Shown here: one piece after another, positions 45,692 through 53,782 of the stretch
Numbering within the stretch: the first letter of the stretch is position 1
Layout of the letters: the number at the start of each line of letters is the position of its first letter
Assembly (NCBI RefSeq): GCF_018129065.1
Contig: NZ_JAAEDM010000012.1
Span: 24,481 to 88,480, forward strand
DNA length: 64,000 nt
Reading direction: 5' to 3'
From: Neoroseomonas soli
Lineage (GTDB): Bacteria; Pseudomonadota; Alphaproteobacteria; Acetobacterales; Acetobacteraceae
Notes under the pieces: generated by a model
Database searches by the model: none
What the model was told of the DNA's origin: nothing
Seen by the model: the letters and a program-made list of their open reading frames with translations, nothing else
Made by a program: the position numbers and the translations under genes

Positions 45692-45714
45692 GAAAAACCG
45701 ACTGCAATAGTCGG
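45690..45714 (-). terminator. Rho-independent terminator of rluD
   Basis: On the minus strand CCGACT (45709-45714) and AGTCGG (45698-45703) form a 6-bp stem with a five-base loop, followed by TTTTT and CTT. It begins only one base after the rluD stop, and separates rluD from rpoH. Confidence 0.85.
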
Positions 45715-45715
45715 G

Positions 45716-46717
45716 TTACTGGCCGTTACCATCCAGTAACGCAATCAATTCGGCCAGGTCCGCGGGCAGGGGGCTCGAGAAGGAGAGCGCCTGGCCGGTC
45801 ACCGGGTGGCGGAAGCCCAGCGTCGCGGCATGCAGGGCCTGGCGGGGGAAGGCGAGCAGCGCATCCCGCGTCGCGCCGGGCAGCAGCCGGGCGGCGGCGG
45901 GGGTGCGGCGGAGATAGACCGGGTCCCCCACCAAGGGATGGCCGATATGGGCCATGTGGACGCGGATCTGGTGGGTCCGGCCGGTCAGCAGCCGGCATTC
46001 CACGAGCGCCACGGCCGCGCCCCAGGCGCGCTGCAGGGCATAGCGGGTGGTGGCGGGCTTGCCGCGTTCGGCCACCGCCATGCGCTTGCGATCGCCAGGG
46101 TGGCGGCCGATGGGGGCCGAGACCTCGCCCTGCGCTTCCTTCGGCAGGCCCCAGACCAGGGCCAGGTATGCGCGGTCCAGGTCGCGGGCGGCGAAGGCCT
46201 CCGACAGGGCGCGGTGTGCGCGTTCGGTCTTGGCCGCCACCATGACGCCGGAGGTGTCCTTGTCCAGCCGGTGGACGATGCCGGGCCGCTTCTCCCCGCC
46301 GATGCCCGGCAGGTCGTCCCCCGCATGGGCGAGCAGCGCGTTCACAAGCGTGCCGTCGGGGTTGCCGGGGGCGGGGTGGACGACGAGCCCCGCGGGCTTG
46401 TCCAGCACGATCAGGTCGGCGTCCTCGAAGAGGATGGTCAGCGGGATGTCCTGCGCCTGCGGCGTCGCCGGCACCGCGGGCGGGATGGTGACGACGTAGC
46501 GCGCGCCGGCGCGGACCGATTCGGACGGATCGGTCATGGGCGCGCCGTCGCGGGTGGCGTGGCCGGCTTCGATCAGCGCCTTGACCCGGGAGCGCGAGAG
46601 CGAACCTATGGCGTCGGCCAGGAAGCGGTCGGCGCGGGCGCCGGCGGCCTCGGGCGGCACGATGGCTTCGATACGTTCGCCGGCGGCGGATGAGGGGGAT
46701 GGGGTGGCTGGGCTCAA
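45716..46717 (-). CDS. RluD-type 23S rRNA pseudouridine synthase
   Basis: The 333-residue protein has an S4-like RNA-binding N-terminus (ADRFLADAIGSLSRSRVKALIEAG), the catalytic motif HRLDKDTSGVMV with the nucleophilic D152, and the conserved GRTHQIRVHMAHIGHPLVGDPVY. This is the RluD/RluC branch that modifies 23S rRNA. The start is not certain; TTG 46717 is the nearest start that gives a normal N-terminus and overlaps the divergent gene's start by 14 bases. A longer frame to 46957 would be antisense to it. Confidence 0.88.
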   Translation of the reverse strand: MSPATPSPSSAAGERIEAIVPPEAAGARADRFLADAIGSLSRSRVKALIEAGHATRDGAPMTDPSESVRAGARYVVTIPPAVPATPQAQDIPLTILFEDADLIVLDKPAGLVVHPAPGNPDGTLVNALLAHAGDDLPGIGGEKRPGIVHRLDKDTSGVMVAAKTERAHRALSEAFAARDLDRAYLALVWGLPKEAQGEVSAPIGRHPGDRKRMAVAERGKPATTRYALQRAWGAAVALVECRLLTGRTHQIRVHMAHIGHPLVGDPVYLRRTPAAARLLPGATRDALLAFPRQALHAATLGFRHPVTGQALSFSSPLPADLAELIALLDGNGQ

Positions 46718-46982
46718 GGCTCTGGTGATCGGGATGGGGGTGCTGATCGTGGGCGGCACCGTGGCGTTGGCGGTGCTGCTCGTCCAGCGGCTTGGCGGGC
46801 CGCCGGCGGGGGGGGCTGTCATGTCGGTCTCGCTCGGCGAGGCGGAGGGGGCGCGAATCGCCGGCATCGCCGCGACGGACCGCGCATTGGCCATATGGGT
46901 CGCGCGGCCGGAAGGCGAGAGGGTGATCCTGGTGGATCCGGCGAGCGGCCGTCGCACCGGCGAGATCCGCCTGCGCGACTGA
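46704..46982 (+). CDS. Small single-pass membrane protein, DUF6476-like
   Basis: The 92-residue product has one N-terminal membrane helix (LVIGMGVLIVGGTVALAVLLVQ) and a small domain with SVSLGEAEGARIAGIAATDRALAIWVARPEGERVILVDPASGRRTGEIRL, matching the short conserved proteins found next to rluD in alphaproteobacteria, probably DUF6476. Start is GTG with GAGGGG six bases upstream. Function is unknown. Confidence 0.8.
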   Translation: MAGLKALVIGMGVLIVGGTVALAVLLVQRLGGPPAGGAVMSVSLGEAEGARIAGIAATDRALAIWVARPEGERVILVDPASGRRTGEIRLRD

Positions 46983-47169
46983 GGCGCGTGGGTGGCCGCC
47001 GGGCGGGGTCCTGTCTGTCGAGGTAAAGGCCGCGCTGGCGGCGGCGGGGGCTTCGCTTGACGTGGATATTGTGTGCCGGTTCCGGGGGAAAGGCGCGTTG
47101 CGCGGAAGCGCGCCGCCGACGCTGGTGCCCCGCGGCGAAGGCGCGTGAAGATTTCTGCGAGAAGGGTGC

Positions 47170-47198
47170 TTGATCACCGGCGGGGACGCGGGTAGAAG
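47170..47198 (+). promoter_or_regulatory. Promoter of tRNA-Glu
   Basis: TTGATC (47170-47175) and TAGAAG (47193-47198) are 17 bp apart, each four of six to the sigma-70 consensus. The start point would be near 47205, ten bases before the tRNA. Confidence 0.55.
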
Positions 47199-47214
47199 CG
47201 CGCCTCCGGCCCGG

Positions 47215-47290
47215 GTCCCCTTCGTCTAGAGGCCTAGGACACCGCCCTCTCACGGCGGTAACAGGGGTTCGAATCCCCTAGGGGACGCCA
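47215..47290 (+). tRNA. tRNA-Glu (anticodon CTC)
   Basis: A complete 76-base cloverleaf with encoded CCA. Acceptor stem GTCCCCT/AGGGGAC with G discriminator, anticodon stem CCGCC/GGCGG with loop CTCTCAC (anticodon CTC, reading GAG), and T-loop GGTTCGAATCC. Confidence 0.97.
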
Positions 47291-48110
47291 ACCTTTTCAA
47301 TGGGTTGGCTCCACGGCTCGGCCGGCTTCCCTAATATTTCCCCAACGGCCATCCCGGGATTGTGTGGGACGTGCGGGGCACCGAGATCGGGTTTCTTCGT
47401 GGCCTCAGGAGTTCGCTGAGGCTGTTGCTCGGGTCGGGGACGATCGCGGCTCACTGGGTCAGGGCGAATGGGGCCGCCCTGTCGGCGGCTCGTCCGCCGT
47501 CCGCGCTTGAACACATTGACCGCCTGGGTCCAGTCGCCTTCGCCGTCCATGGCTAGCCGGATGCGCCGCAGCGGCGGCACGCCACCGTGGTGGTCTCCAT
47601 TCGAGTTCCTGCCAGCCAGACGGCCAAGCCATCGCCGGCGAGCGCCTCGAGGGCCGCGGGATTGGATAGAAGTCGGACGGCGGCACGGCCGACAGTCAGT
47701 GCCTTCCCGTCGGCCCGCAGAAGCGACCCTCGCGACTTAATCCAACCCTTTTCCACCGGCATCGGCCTCTCTGCGAGAATGGTGATGCGCTGTTGTGGAA
47801 GCGCCAGCCGCCTCGCGGGGGCGGCGAGTATGTGGGTGCTGGCAGCGCCGGAAAGCGCTGCCGGTGTCGCGAGGCCGTTGCCACTCGGCGCCTCGAGCCG
47901 ATCGCATCCGGCGGGCATCAGCCGTATGCGTGAAGATGCGCGCGACAACCATGGCCGGGGCGGCTTGCACCCATGTGGAAACCGCCCCGAGCCGTTCGTC
48001 CAATTATCGTTAATCTGTCGCGAATTTCATGCGGTTCGATCCGCGCGAACGCGAAATATTTAATCCCACCTTCATCCTGGCGTCGGGCGGAATTTTCCAT
48101 CCACGCGAGT
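47291..48110. other. Gene-poor interval after tRNA-Glu
   Basis: About 820 bases with no confident gene. The best frame is on the minus strand (47553-47948, 131 codons), whose middle portion has ordinary composition (VEKGWIKSRG, then LLRADGKALTVGRAAVRLL), but it has no recognised domain or clear ribosome site and may be a decayed gene. GC content falls from about 47,980 onward. I found no integrase and no second copy of the tRNA 3' end, so an integration scar is only a possibility. Confidence 0.4.
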
Positions 48111-48122
48111 TCATTGGGCAGA

Positions 48123-48150
48123 TTGACACCCAACGTTGTATCAGCAGAAT
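48123..48150 (+). promoter_or_regulatory. Promoter candidate for the polysaccharide locus
   Basis: TTGACA (48123-48128, perfect -35) is 16 bp from CAGAAT (48145-48150, four of six to TATAAT). It is in an AT-richer stretch about 115 bases before the TPR gene, the first of the plus-strand polysaccharide run. Confidence 0.5.
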
Positions 48151-48210
48151 GCTATCTAAACCAAAAGTCATGATGGCTGGGTTATGCGGCATTCACCATC
48201 GACGAGGAAA

Positions 48211-48233
48211 TACATGCTTTTGCATGTAAAAGC
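48211..48233. promoter_or_regulatory. Overlapping palindromes in the polysaccharide-locus leader
   Basis: TACATGC-TTTT-GCATGTA (48211-48228) is a perfect 7-bp dyad, and GCTTTT/AAAAGC (48216-48233) forms a second dyad offset by five bases. They sit 20 bases before the GGGAGGG ribosome site and about 60 bases after the likely transcription start, so they could be an operator or a leader hairpin. Confidence 0.45.
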
Positions 48234-48266
48234 TTGCGCCGTCATGCAGGGCAGGGAGGGTCTTCC

Positions 48267-48986
48267 GTGAATATGACCATCGTCCCCTTTCCTCCTTCCG
48301 GTGCGACGAGCGCGGGTTCCCCGGCTGCGGACCAGCCGGCCTGGACTGACGACCTCGCCCACGCCGACGCATTGTTCGGCGCCGGCCAGGCCGAGGCCGC
48401 GATGGCCGCGCTGCGCGACCTGCCGCGCAATCTCGGCTCCCGTCCCGCCGCCGTCGCCGCCACTCTTGCCGCGGCCGGGCGGGACCCGGAGTTCCGCGCC
48501 CTTGTCGCCGACGCCGACGCGGCCCGCGACGCGCGGGACTTCGCGCGCGGGGAATTGCTCTACTGGCGCTGCCTCCAACTCTACCCGCTGCATTACGGCT
48601 ACGTCACCCAATACGGGCACTGCCTGAAGGAACAGGGCAAGACCGCGCAAGCGGAGGCGATCTACCGTTCCGCCCTCGCCCTCGGCGGCGCGGCCGAGGA
48701 TCTGCACCAGCACATCGTGGCCGTAGCCGGCGCCCGCGGTGCCGCACCGGCCCTGCTCGCAACGGACGCTCCGGTTGCCGACCCCCTCGACCTGCCACCG
48801 ACGCGCGAGGATGTGATCCTTCTCCTTGCCCTGCTGCTGCATCGCGGCCCTGCCTCGAATGAGGAAACCCTCGAACTCCTGCGCGCCTGCCCGCGGCGGC
48901 GGGACGTCGCCCTCGTCCTGATCGGGCGAGAGGAGTTCGCCCGGGCCAACACGGACCTCATGGTCCTTCTTGCCGAGGCGCGGTGA
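48267..48986 (+). CDS. TPR-like protein, first gene of the polysaccharide locus
   Basis: The 239-residue protein has tetratricopeptide-like helices around DFARGELLYWRCLQLYPLHYGYVTQYGHCLKEQGKTAQAEAIYRSALALGG (about 98-150). The N-terminal 40 residues look disordered and there is no signal peptide, so it is probably cytosolic and a scaffold or partner of the next gene product. Start: GTG 48267, with GGGAGGG six bases upstream; an ATG at 48273 is the alternative. The glycosyltransferase ATG follows the stop after six bases. Confidence 0.7.
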   Translation: MNMTIVPFPPSGATSAGSPAADQPAWTDDLAHADALFGAGQAEAAMAALRDLPRNLGSRPAAVAATLAAAGRDPEFRALVADADAARDARDFARGELLYWRCLQLYPLHYGYVTQYGHCLKEQGKTAQAEAIYRSALALGGAAEDLHQHIVAVAGARGAAPALLATDAPVADPLDLPPTREDVILLLALLLHRGPASNEETLELLRACPRRRDVALVLIGREEFARANTDLMVLLAEAR

Positions 48987-48992
48987 ACCGCC

Positions 48993-51200
48993 ATGGCTGT
49001 CCCCTCGGTCTCCGTCATCGTCAACACCTGCGACCGCGGCAACCTGCTGCAGGATGCGCTGCTCGGCATCAGCGGCCTGCGGCACGCACCGCTCGAGGTC
49101 GTGGTCGTCAACGGCCCGTCCACCGACAGTACGGAAGCCGTGCTCGATCGCTGGCGCGGCCGGATCAAGCGGCGCGACTGCGCCGAGCGGAACCTCTCCG
49201 TCTCGCGCAATATCGGGATCGCCGCCGCCTCGGGGGATATCGTCGCCTTCCTCGATGACGACGCCGTGCCGCATCCCAACTGGCTCGCGCGCATCCTGCC
49301 CCATTACCGCGACCCCGCCGTCGCTGCCGTCGGCGGCTTCACGGTCGACAACACCGGCTTGCGCTACCAGGCGCGCAAGACGGTCTGCGACAGGTATGGG
49401 CGCGCGCATCACGTCTCGGACTTCTTCGACGAGCGCCCGCTGAACCGCCCTGGCACACCGCTCTACCCGAGCCTGCTCGGCACCAACTCCACCTTTCGGC
49501 GCGATGCGCTGGCGGCCATCGGCGGCTTCGACCACGCCTTCGCCTACCTGCTGGACGAGACGGATGTGTGCCTGCGCCTCGTCGATGCGGGGCACCGCGT
49601 GGTCTATGAACCCACGGCGCTGGTCTTCCACCAGTTCGCGCCGAGCCATATCCGCGACACGCGGCGCATCGCGCGCACCCTTTATCCCTCCGCGGTCAGC
49701 AAGGCCTATTTCGTGATGCGCCACGGCGCGCCGAACAGCATCGACGGGGCGGCGGAAGCGCTCGCCGAATACCGTCGCGAACTGCTGGATTCGAACCATT
49801 GGCACGAAAAGGAAGGGCTGATCCGTCCCGCGCATCGCGCCTCGCTCGACCAGGATCTCGAGGCCGGCATCGCGGACGGGGAGACCCTGGCCCGCAGCCG
49901 CGGCGCCGCTCCGGGCGGCCACCTGGAGCCCGAAGCCGCACCGGAACCCTTCTGTCCGCTGCCCCGCGTCGAGGGAGGTCTCGGCATCTGCATGGTCAGC
50001 CAGGGCTGGCCGCCCGCCGCAGAAGCCGGCATCGCCCGCTGGACGGAGGCCGTCGCGACCGGCCTCGCCGCGCGCGGTCACGCCGTGCACGTCATCACCC
50101 GCGCGGAGGATCGCGAATCGCTTCGCTTCGCCGGTGGGATCTGGATCCACGCGCTGCTGCCGGAGGCCGACGGCGCGGCGGCGCCCATGCTCGCCCATGA
50201 CCTGCCGCCCAATATCGCCGCCTGGAACCGCCGCGTCTGGCGGGAAGTGCAGGCGATCAAGGGCTTCGGCCTCGACGTCGTCTCCTTCCCGGTCTGGGAC
50301 CTCGAGGCGCTGGCCTGCCTCGACGATCGGGAGATCGCGCTGGTCATGTCGCTGCACACGACCTATGCGCTCGCCCGCCCGCACAAGCCGGAATGGCTGG
50401 CGCGCCCGCTCTACGACCACTTCATGGTCCAGCGCATGATCGCGGCCGAGCGCCGCGCGCTGCTCTCGGTGCCGCTGCTGCTGGCCAATTCGCAGGCGAT
50501 CCTGTCGGATGTCGAGCAGGCCTACGGGATCCGCATCGCGCCGGATCGCGTGGCGCTGGCCCCGCACGGCACGGCGGACCTGTTGCAGGATGCGGCCCCC
50601 GCCCCGCGCCGCGAAGGCTTCCGTATCCTGTTCGTGGGCCGCTTCGAGCCGCGCAAGGGCTTCGACCTTGCCCTTTCCGCCAGTGCCGAGGTGCTGCGCG
50701 CACTGCCCGAGGCCGAGATCCACTTCGCCGGCGGTGAGTTGGACGAGGCGGCGCGCATGGTCATGGACGCCACTGGCACCGATGCGCTGGAACACGATCC
50801 ACGCGTGCGCTTCCTCGGCCTGCTGCCACGCGCCGAACTCGAGCAGGCGTATCGCGAAGCGGATGTGGTGCTGGTGCCGAGCCGCTACGAATCCTTCGGC
50901 CTGGTCGCGATCGAGGCGATGGCCGCCGGCCGGCCCGTGGTGGCACTTGCCGCCGGTGGCCTCGGTGAGGTCGTCACGGACGGGATCGACGGCCGCCTGA
51001 TCGGTGACGGCCCGGAAGCGGCCGCCGAGATCGCCGTCGTGCTGAGGGAACTCGGCCGCGATCGCGACGCCTGCGAGCGCCTCGCCGCCGGCGCCCGCCT
51101 CAGCTTCGTGACGAAATACAGGATGGACCACATGCTGGATGCCGTGGAGGCCGCCTACCGGCGCGCCGTGTCGCAGCGCGCCGCGCGGTTGGCGGCATGA
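48993..51200 (+). CDS. Two-domain glycosyltransferase: GT2 fused to GT4
   Basis: The 735-residue protein joins an N-terminal GT2 domain (about 1-240; VSVIVNTCDRGNLLQDAL, DDDAVPHPNW as the DXD-type metal site, then a TNSTFRRDALAAIGGFDHAFAYLLDETDVCLRL acceptor region) to a C-terminal GT4 domain (about 325-735; start GGLGICMVSQGWPPAAEAGIARWTEAVA, donor-binding RILFVGRFEPRKGFDLALSA and PSRYESFGLVAIEAMAAGRPVV with the ExxxxxxxE-like motif). Both domains look intact, so it could add two sugars in sequence. The last four bases overlap the next ORF. Confidence 0.92.
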   Translation: MAVPSVSVIVNTCDRGNLLQDALLGISGLRHAPLEVVVVNGPSTDSTEAVLDRWRGRIKRRDCAERNLSVSRNIGIAAASGDIVAFLDDDAVPHPNWLARILPHYRDPAVAAVGGFTVDNTGLRYQARKTVCDRYGRAHHVSDFFDERPLNRPGTPLYPSLLGTNSTFRRDALAAIGGFDHAFAYLLDETDVCLRLVDAGHRVVYEPTALVFHQFAPSHIRDTRRIARTLYPSAVSKAYFVMRHGAPNSIDGAAEALAEYRRELLDSNHWHEKEGLIRPAHRASLDQDLEAGIADGETLARSRGAAPGGHLEPEAAPEPFCPLPRVEGGLGICMVSQGWPPAAEAGIARWTEAVATGLAARGHAVHVITRAEDRESLRFAGGIWIHALLPEADGAAAPMLAHDLPPNIAAWNRRVWREVQAIKGFGLDVVSFPVWDLEALACLDDREIALVMSLHTTYALARPHKPEWLARPLYDHFMVQRMIAAERRALLSVPLLLANSQAILSDVEQAYGIRIAPDRVALAPHGTADLLQDAAPAPRREGFRILFVGRFEPRKGFDLALSASAEVLRALPEAEIHFAGGELDEAARMVMDATGTDALEHDPRVRFLGLLPRAELEQAYREADVVLVPSRYESFGLVAIEAMAAGRPVVALAAGGLGEVVTDGIDGRLIGDGPEAAAEIAVVLRELGRDRDACERLAAGARLSFVTKYRMDHMLDAVEAAYRRAVSQRAARLAA

Positions 51201-51607
51201 CCCTGGCGCTGGAGCCTGCTTCCGCGCGCGCGGCCCTCGCGCTTTTCGAAGCGACGCCGACGGCCCGGGAAGCTGAGCGTGTTGCGGCGCTGACCGGATC
51301 CTGGACGGAACTGCTCGCGCATCTGCTGCTGCGGCGTTCGAGCCTGCCGCCCGACATCGCGGCGGCGATCCGCGCGGCCGCCGGCACGCGCGGCGGCGCC
51401 GCATCTCCCCGGCCGCGCGGTCCCGATGCGCGGCGGCTGCGCGAGACGGATGCGGCGCTCGATGCCGCCATGGCTGCCCTGATGCAGGCCGAGGCCGCGG
51501 CGCGCGCGGCCGCCGATGCGGCGACGGCCGCGCTAGGCGCGCACGCCGCGGAACGGCCCGTCGCGGGATTCGATCTTCATCTGCGTATTGCGTCGGAGAG
51601 TGCGTGA
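51197..51607 (+). CDS. Alanine-rich small protein of unknown function
   Basis: The 136-residue product overlaps the glycosyltransferase stop by four bases (ATGA), which supports translation. It has a segment of mixed composition (EREAERV-type helix, SWTELLAHLLLRRSSLPPDIAAAIRAA) then an Ala-rich helical stretch likely to form a coiled coil (LDAAMAALMQAEAAARAAADAATAALGAH). No family is recognised. Confidence 0.5.
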   Translation: MTLALEPASARAALALFEATPTAREAERVAALTGSWTELLAHLLLRRSSLPPDIAAAIRAAAGTRGGAASPRPRGPDARRLRETDAALDAAMAALMQAEAAARAAADAATAALGAHAAERPVAGFDLHLRIASESA

Positions 51608-51675
51608 TGGACGTCGCGCCCGCCGTCGCGCTGGAAGCGCGCCTCGCCGCGATGGAGAGGTTCAGGCCTCACTGA
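51607..51675 (+). CDS. Tiny overlapping ORF, possible gene remnant
   Basis: A 22-codon frame (start ATG shares a base with the upstream stop, TGATG; product MDVAPAVALEARLAAMERFR plus two residues). Coupling looks real, but the product is too short for a known fold. It may be the start of a gene whose remainder was deleted, since a gap and then a methyltransferase follow. Confidence 0.25.
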   Translation: MDVAPAVALEARLAAMERFRPH

Positions 51676-51770
51676 CCACGGCCTCATCGGCTCGCCCGGC
51701 CAGCGCCGCCTGTCCGATGAAGCCCTGGCCAATGCATTTGGGCGAGCCACGAACAAGGACTGACCGAGAA

Positions 51771-52454
51771 ATGCTGACGGCTCAAGATCTACATCTGCAA
51801 CTCGATCATGCACTTAAGTCGCTGCGTCGAGCCGTGCGGAACATCAGGGCATTCCATGGCAACAAGTCGCAGGAATTTCCCGCTTTCTTCGTCGACCATC
51901 CCGTCGTTCACCTCCAGGATGGGCTGCTGACTGGCACCCGCGTTTTCGCCAGTCGCGAGAGCATGCTGCGCGCCATGCCCTTCCCCAGGGGCGCCACCTG
52001 CGTCGAAATCGGCACCTCCACCGGCGCCTTCGCGCGCTGCATTCTTGAAGCGCTCGATCCTTCCGAGTTGCACCTCATCGATATCGATTTCTCGCGCCTC
52101 GAACCCGACATCGCCGGGAACGAGCGCGTGCGTTGTCTCAAGGGCGATTCGGCAAAATTGTTGGATGCAATGCCCAGCCGATCCGTCGACTTTGCCTATG
52201 TCGACGCGGATCATGCCTATGGCTCCGTCCGGCGGGAGATCGCCGTGCTCAGGCGGGTCGTGAAGCCGGGCGGCTGGGTGATGTTCAACGACTACACGCG
52301 CTGGTCGATCACGGAGGTCGTCTCCTACGGCGTCGTGACGGCAGTCAATGAGTTCCTCGTCGAGAACGGTATCGCCATGGAGGGGATCGCGTTGTCGGGC
52401 ACAGGGCATTTCGATGTCTGCATCCGCATGCCCGATCTGTCGCAGGCGAGCTGA
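51771..52454 (+). CDS. Class I SAM-dependent methyltransferase
   Basis: The 227-residue protein has the SAM motif CVEIGTSTGAFARCILEALDPSELHLIDIDFSRLE (about 79-113) and VDFAYVDADHAYGSVRREIAVLRRVVKPGGWVMFNDY, typical of Methyltransf_24-type enzymes that methylate sugars or glycans. It probably decorates the polysaccharide. The open frame begins upstream at 51588, but ATG 51771 begins the normal protein. The next gene starts two bases after its stop. Confidence 0.85.
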   Translation: MLTAQDLHLQLDHALKSLRRAVRNIRAFHGNKSQEFPAFFVDHPVVHLQDGLLTGTRVFASRESMLRAMPFPRGATCVEIGTSTGAFARCILEALDPSELHLIDIDFSRLEPDIAGNERVRCLKGDSAKLLDAMPSRSVDFAYVDADHAYGSVRREIAVLRRVVKPGGWVMFNDYTRWSITEVVSYGVVTAVNEFLVENGIAMEGIALSGTGHFDVCIRMPDLSQAS

Positions 52455-52456
52455 AG

Positions 52457-53308
52457 ATGGGCGCCGTCCTGAACCTCCATCGTCGCAGCACGTCCAACGT
52501 CGGCGACCTACGCTGTGCGCCATACCTCTACTTTCCGCAGCTCCTCGGCACCGATGCGCTCGACATCCTGGGCTTCCGTTCCGCCGACGAGCCCGATCCG
52601 GCGCGCCGCCGCGCCTTCAAGGAGGCCTTCGCGGCTGCTGGCGCCATCATTGTCGGCGGCGGCGGGCTGTTCGAGATCGACTTCTTCGCTCCCGCCTTCG
52701 CATTCATCGCCGAGCATCGCCGCCCAGGTCAGAAGCTCATTGCCTGGGGCGCTGGGCACAATGCCTGGACCATCGGGGATTGGCGCAAGCTGAAGCAGGC
52801 TTTCACCTTCTCGCCGGACCTTTTCGACCTCGTCGGTGTGCGCGACCAAGGTTATTCCCTGCGCTGGGTTCCCTGCGTTTCCTGCATGAGTGGTGCCTTC
52901 GACAGGCAATACGCCGCAGCCCGTGGCGTCGGCCTCTATGTCCATGCCGGCACACTCAAGAACGAGGCCTTTCGCCAGCGGCTGCCCCACGATATCGAGA
53001 CGCTTAGCAACGAGGCCGGGTTCGAGGAGGCAATCGCCTTCCTCGGCGGTTCCGAGATCGTGCTGACTGACAGTTTCCATGGTGCCTACTGGGCGACCCT
53101 GCTGGGGCGGAAGGTGATCGCGTTCCCGTCCTCGTCCAAGTTCTACGGCCTGCGGCACAAGGTACCCCTGTGCAGTCCTGAGGACTGGAACGACCTGCTG
53201 CCGCTCGCGGCAACATATCCCGACGCGCTCGAGGAGTGCCGCGATGCGAACCGGACATTCGCGGCGCTCGTTGCGGAGATGATCGGCGGCGACGCCTCGG
53301 GGGGCTGA
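52457..53308 (+). CDS. Polysaccharide pyruvyl transferase family protein
   Basis: The 283-residue product has the family pattern: SNVGDLRCAPYLYF (about 13-26), AAGAIIVGGGGLFEIDFF, WGAGHNAWTIGDWR and SEIVLTDSFHGAYWATLLGRKVIAFPSSSKFYGL (about 195-230). Members transfer pyruvyl from PEP to sugars in exopolysaccharides, giving acidic ketals; the sequence is shorter than CsaB/WcaK (about 370-430), so activity is inferred. It follows the methyltransferase by two bases. Confidence 0.85.
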   Translation: MGAVLNLHRRSTSNVGDLRCAPYLYFPQLLGTDALDILGFRSADEPDPARRRAFKEAFAAAGAIIVGGGGLFEIDFFAPAFAFIAEHRRPGQKLIAWGAGHNAWTIGDWRKLKQAFTFSPDLFDLVGVRDQGYSLRWVPCVSCMSGAFDRQYAAARGVGLYVHAGTLKNEAFRQRLPHDIETLSNEAGFEEAIAFLGGSEIVLTDSFHGAYWATLLGRKVIAFPSSSKFYGLRHKVPLCSPEDWNDLLPLAATYPDALEECRDANRTFAALVAEMIGGDASGG

Positions 53309-53782
53309 GCGCGGCCTCGGGGCCTGGCGGTCATGCCGAAGACAGCGTGCAGCCTATTGCTGCGCTCACTCGCAGCAGGACCTCCGGCAGCGCCTGGGCT
53401 GCGACGGAAGTGGCCGGATGGCGGCAGGGCGAGGATCGCCGCAGAGGGGAATCAAACCGCTGGTTCCAAGGATGCGGCGCTGGACGGCGCCTTGGAGAAA
53501 TGACGGTTGCGCCCGGATGCGCTGGCGCGGCGGTGGAGGTCTGTCCCGGGGCTGCCTTGGCCATCGGTGACGCCAGGTGTCGCCCACGACGGCAGCGGCG
53601 ACGAAGCCCCAGCCCCTGCGCGTCACGTCGCGATGGAGAGCGGTCCGCGCGGCCCTGCGCCCGCCAGGGCCGCGCGCCACACCCGCGCACGCTGGAAGAC
53701 GCGGCGCTTCCCCGACCAGGCCCAATTCCGTTACCATACCGGTACGGGCGCGCCACCCTCCGCCCCGGGCCCGGAGCACCAG
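53309..53782. other. Intergenic gap, no gene supported
   Basis: About 470 bases between the pyruvyl transferase and the next methyltransferase. All frames are Arg/Pro/Ala-rich with no known motif. No terminator-like hairpin with T-run was found; possibly a remnant of lost genes. Confidence 0.35.

Noticed and set aside
48168..51404. Open frame of 1078 codons on the minus strand
   Set aside because: Antisense to the TPR and GT2-GT4 genes, with no recognisable domain.
53331..53756. 141-codon minus-strand frame
   Set aside because: Arg/Pro-rich with no homology features; likely chance in the gap.
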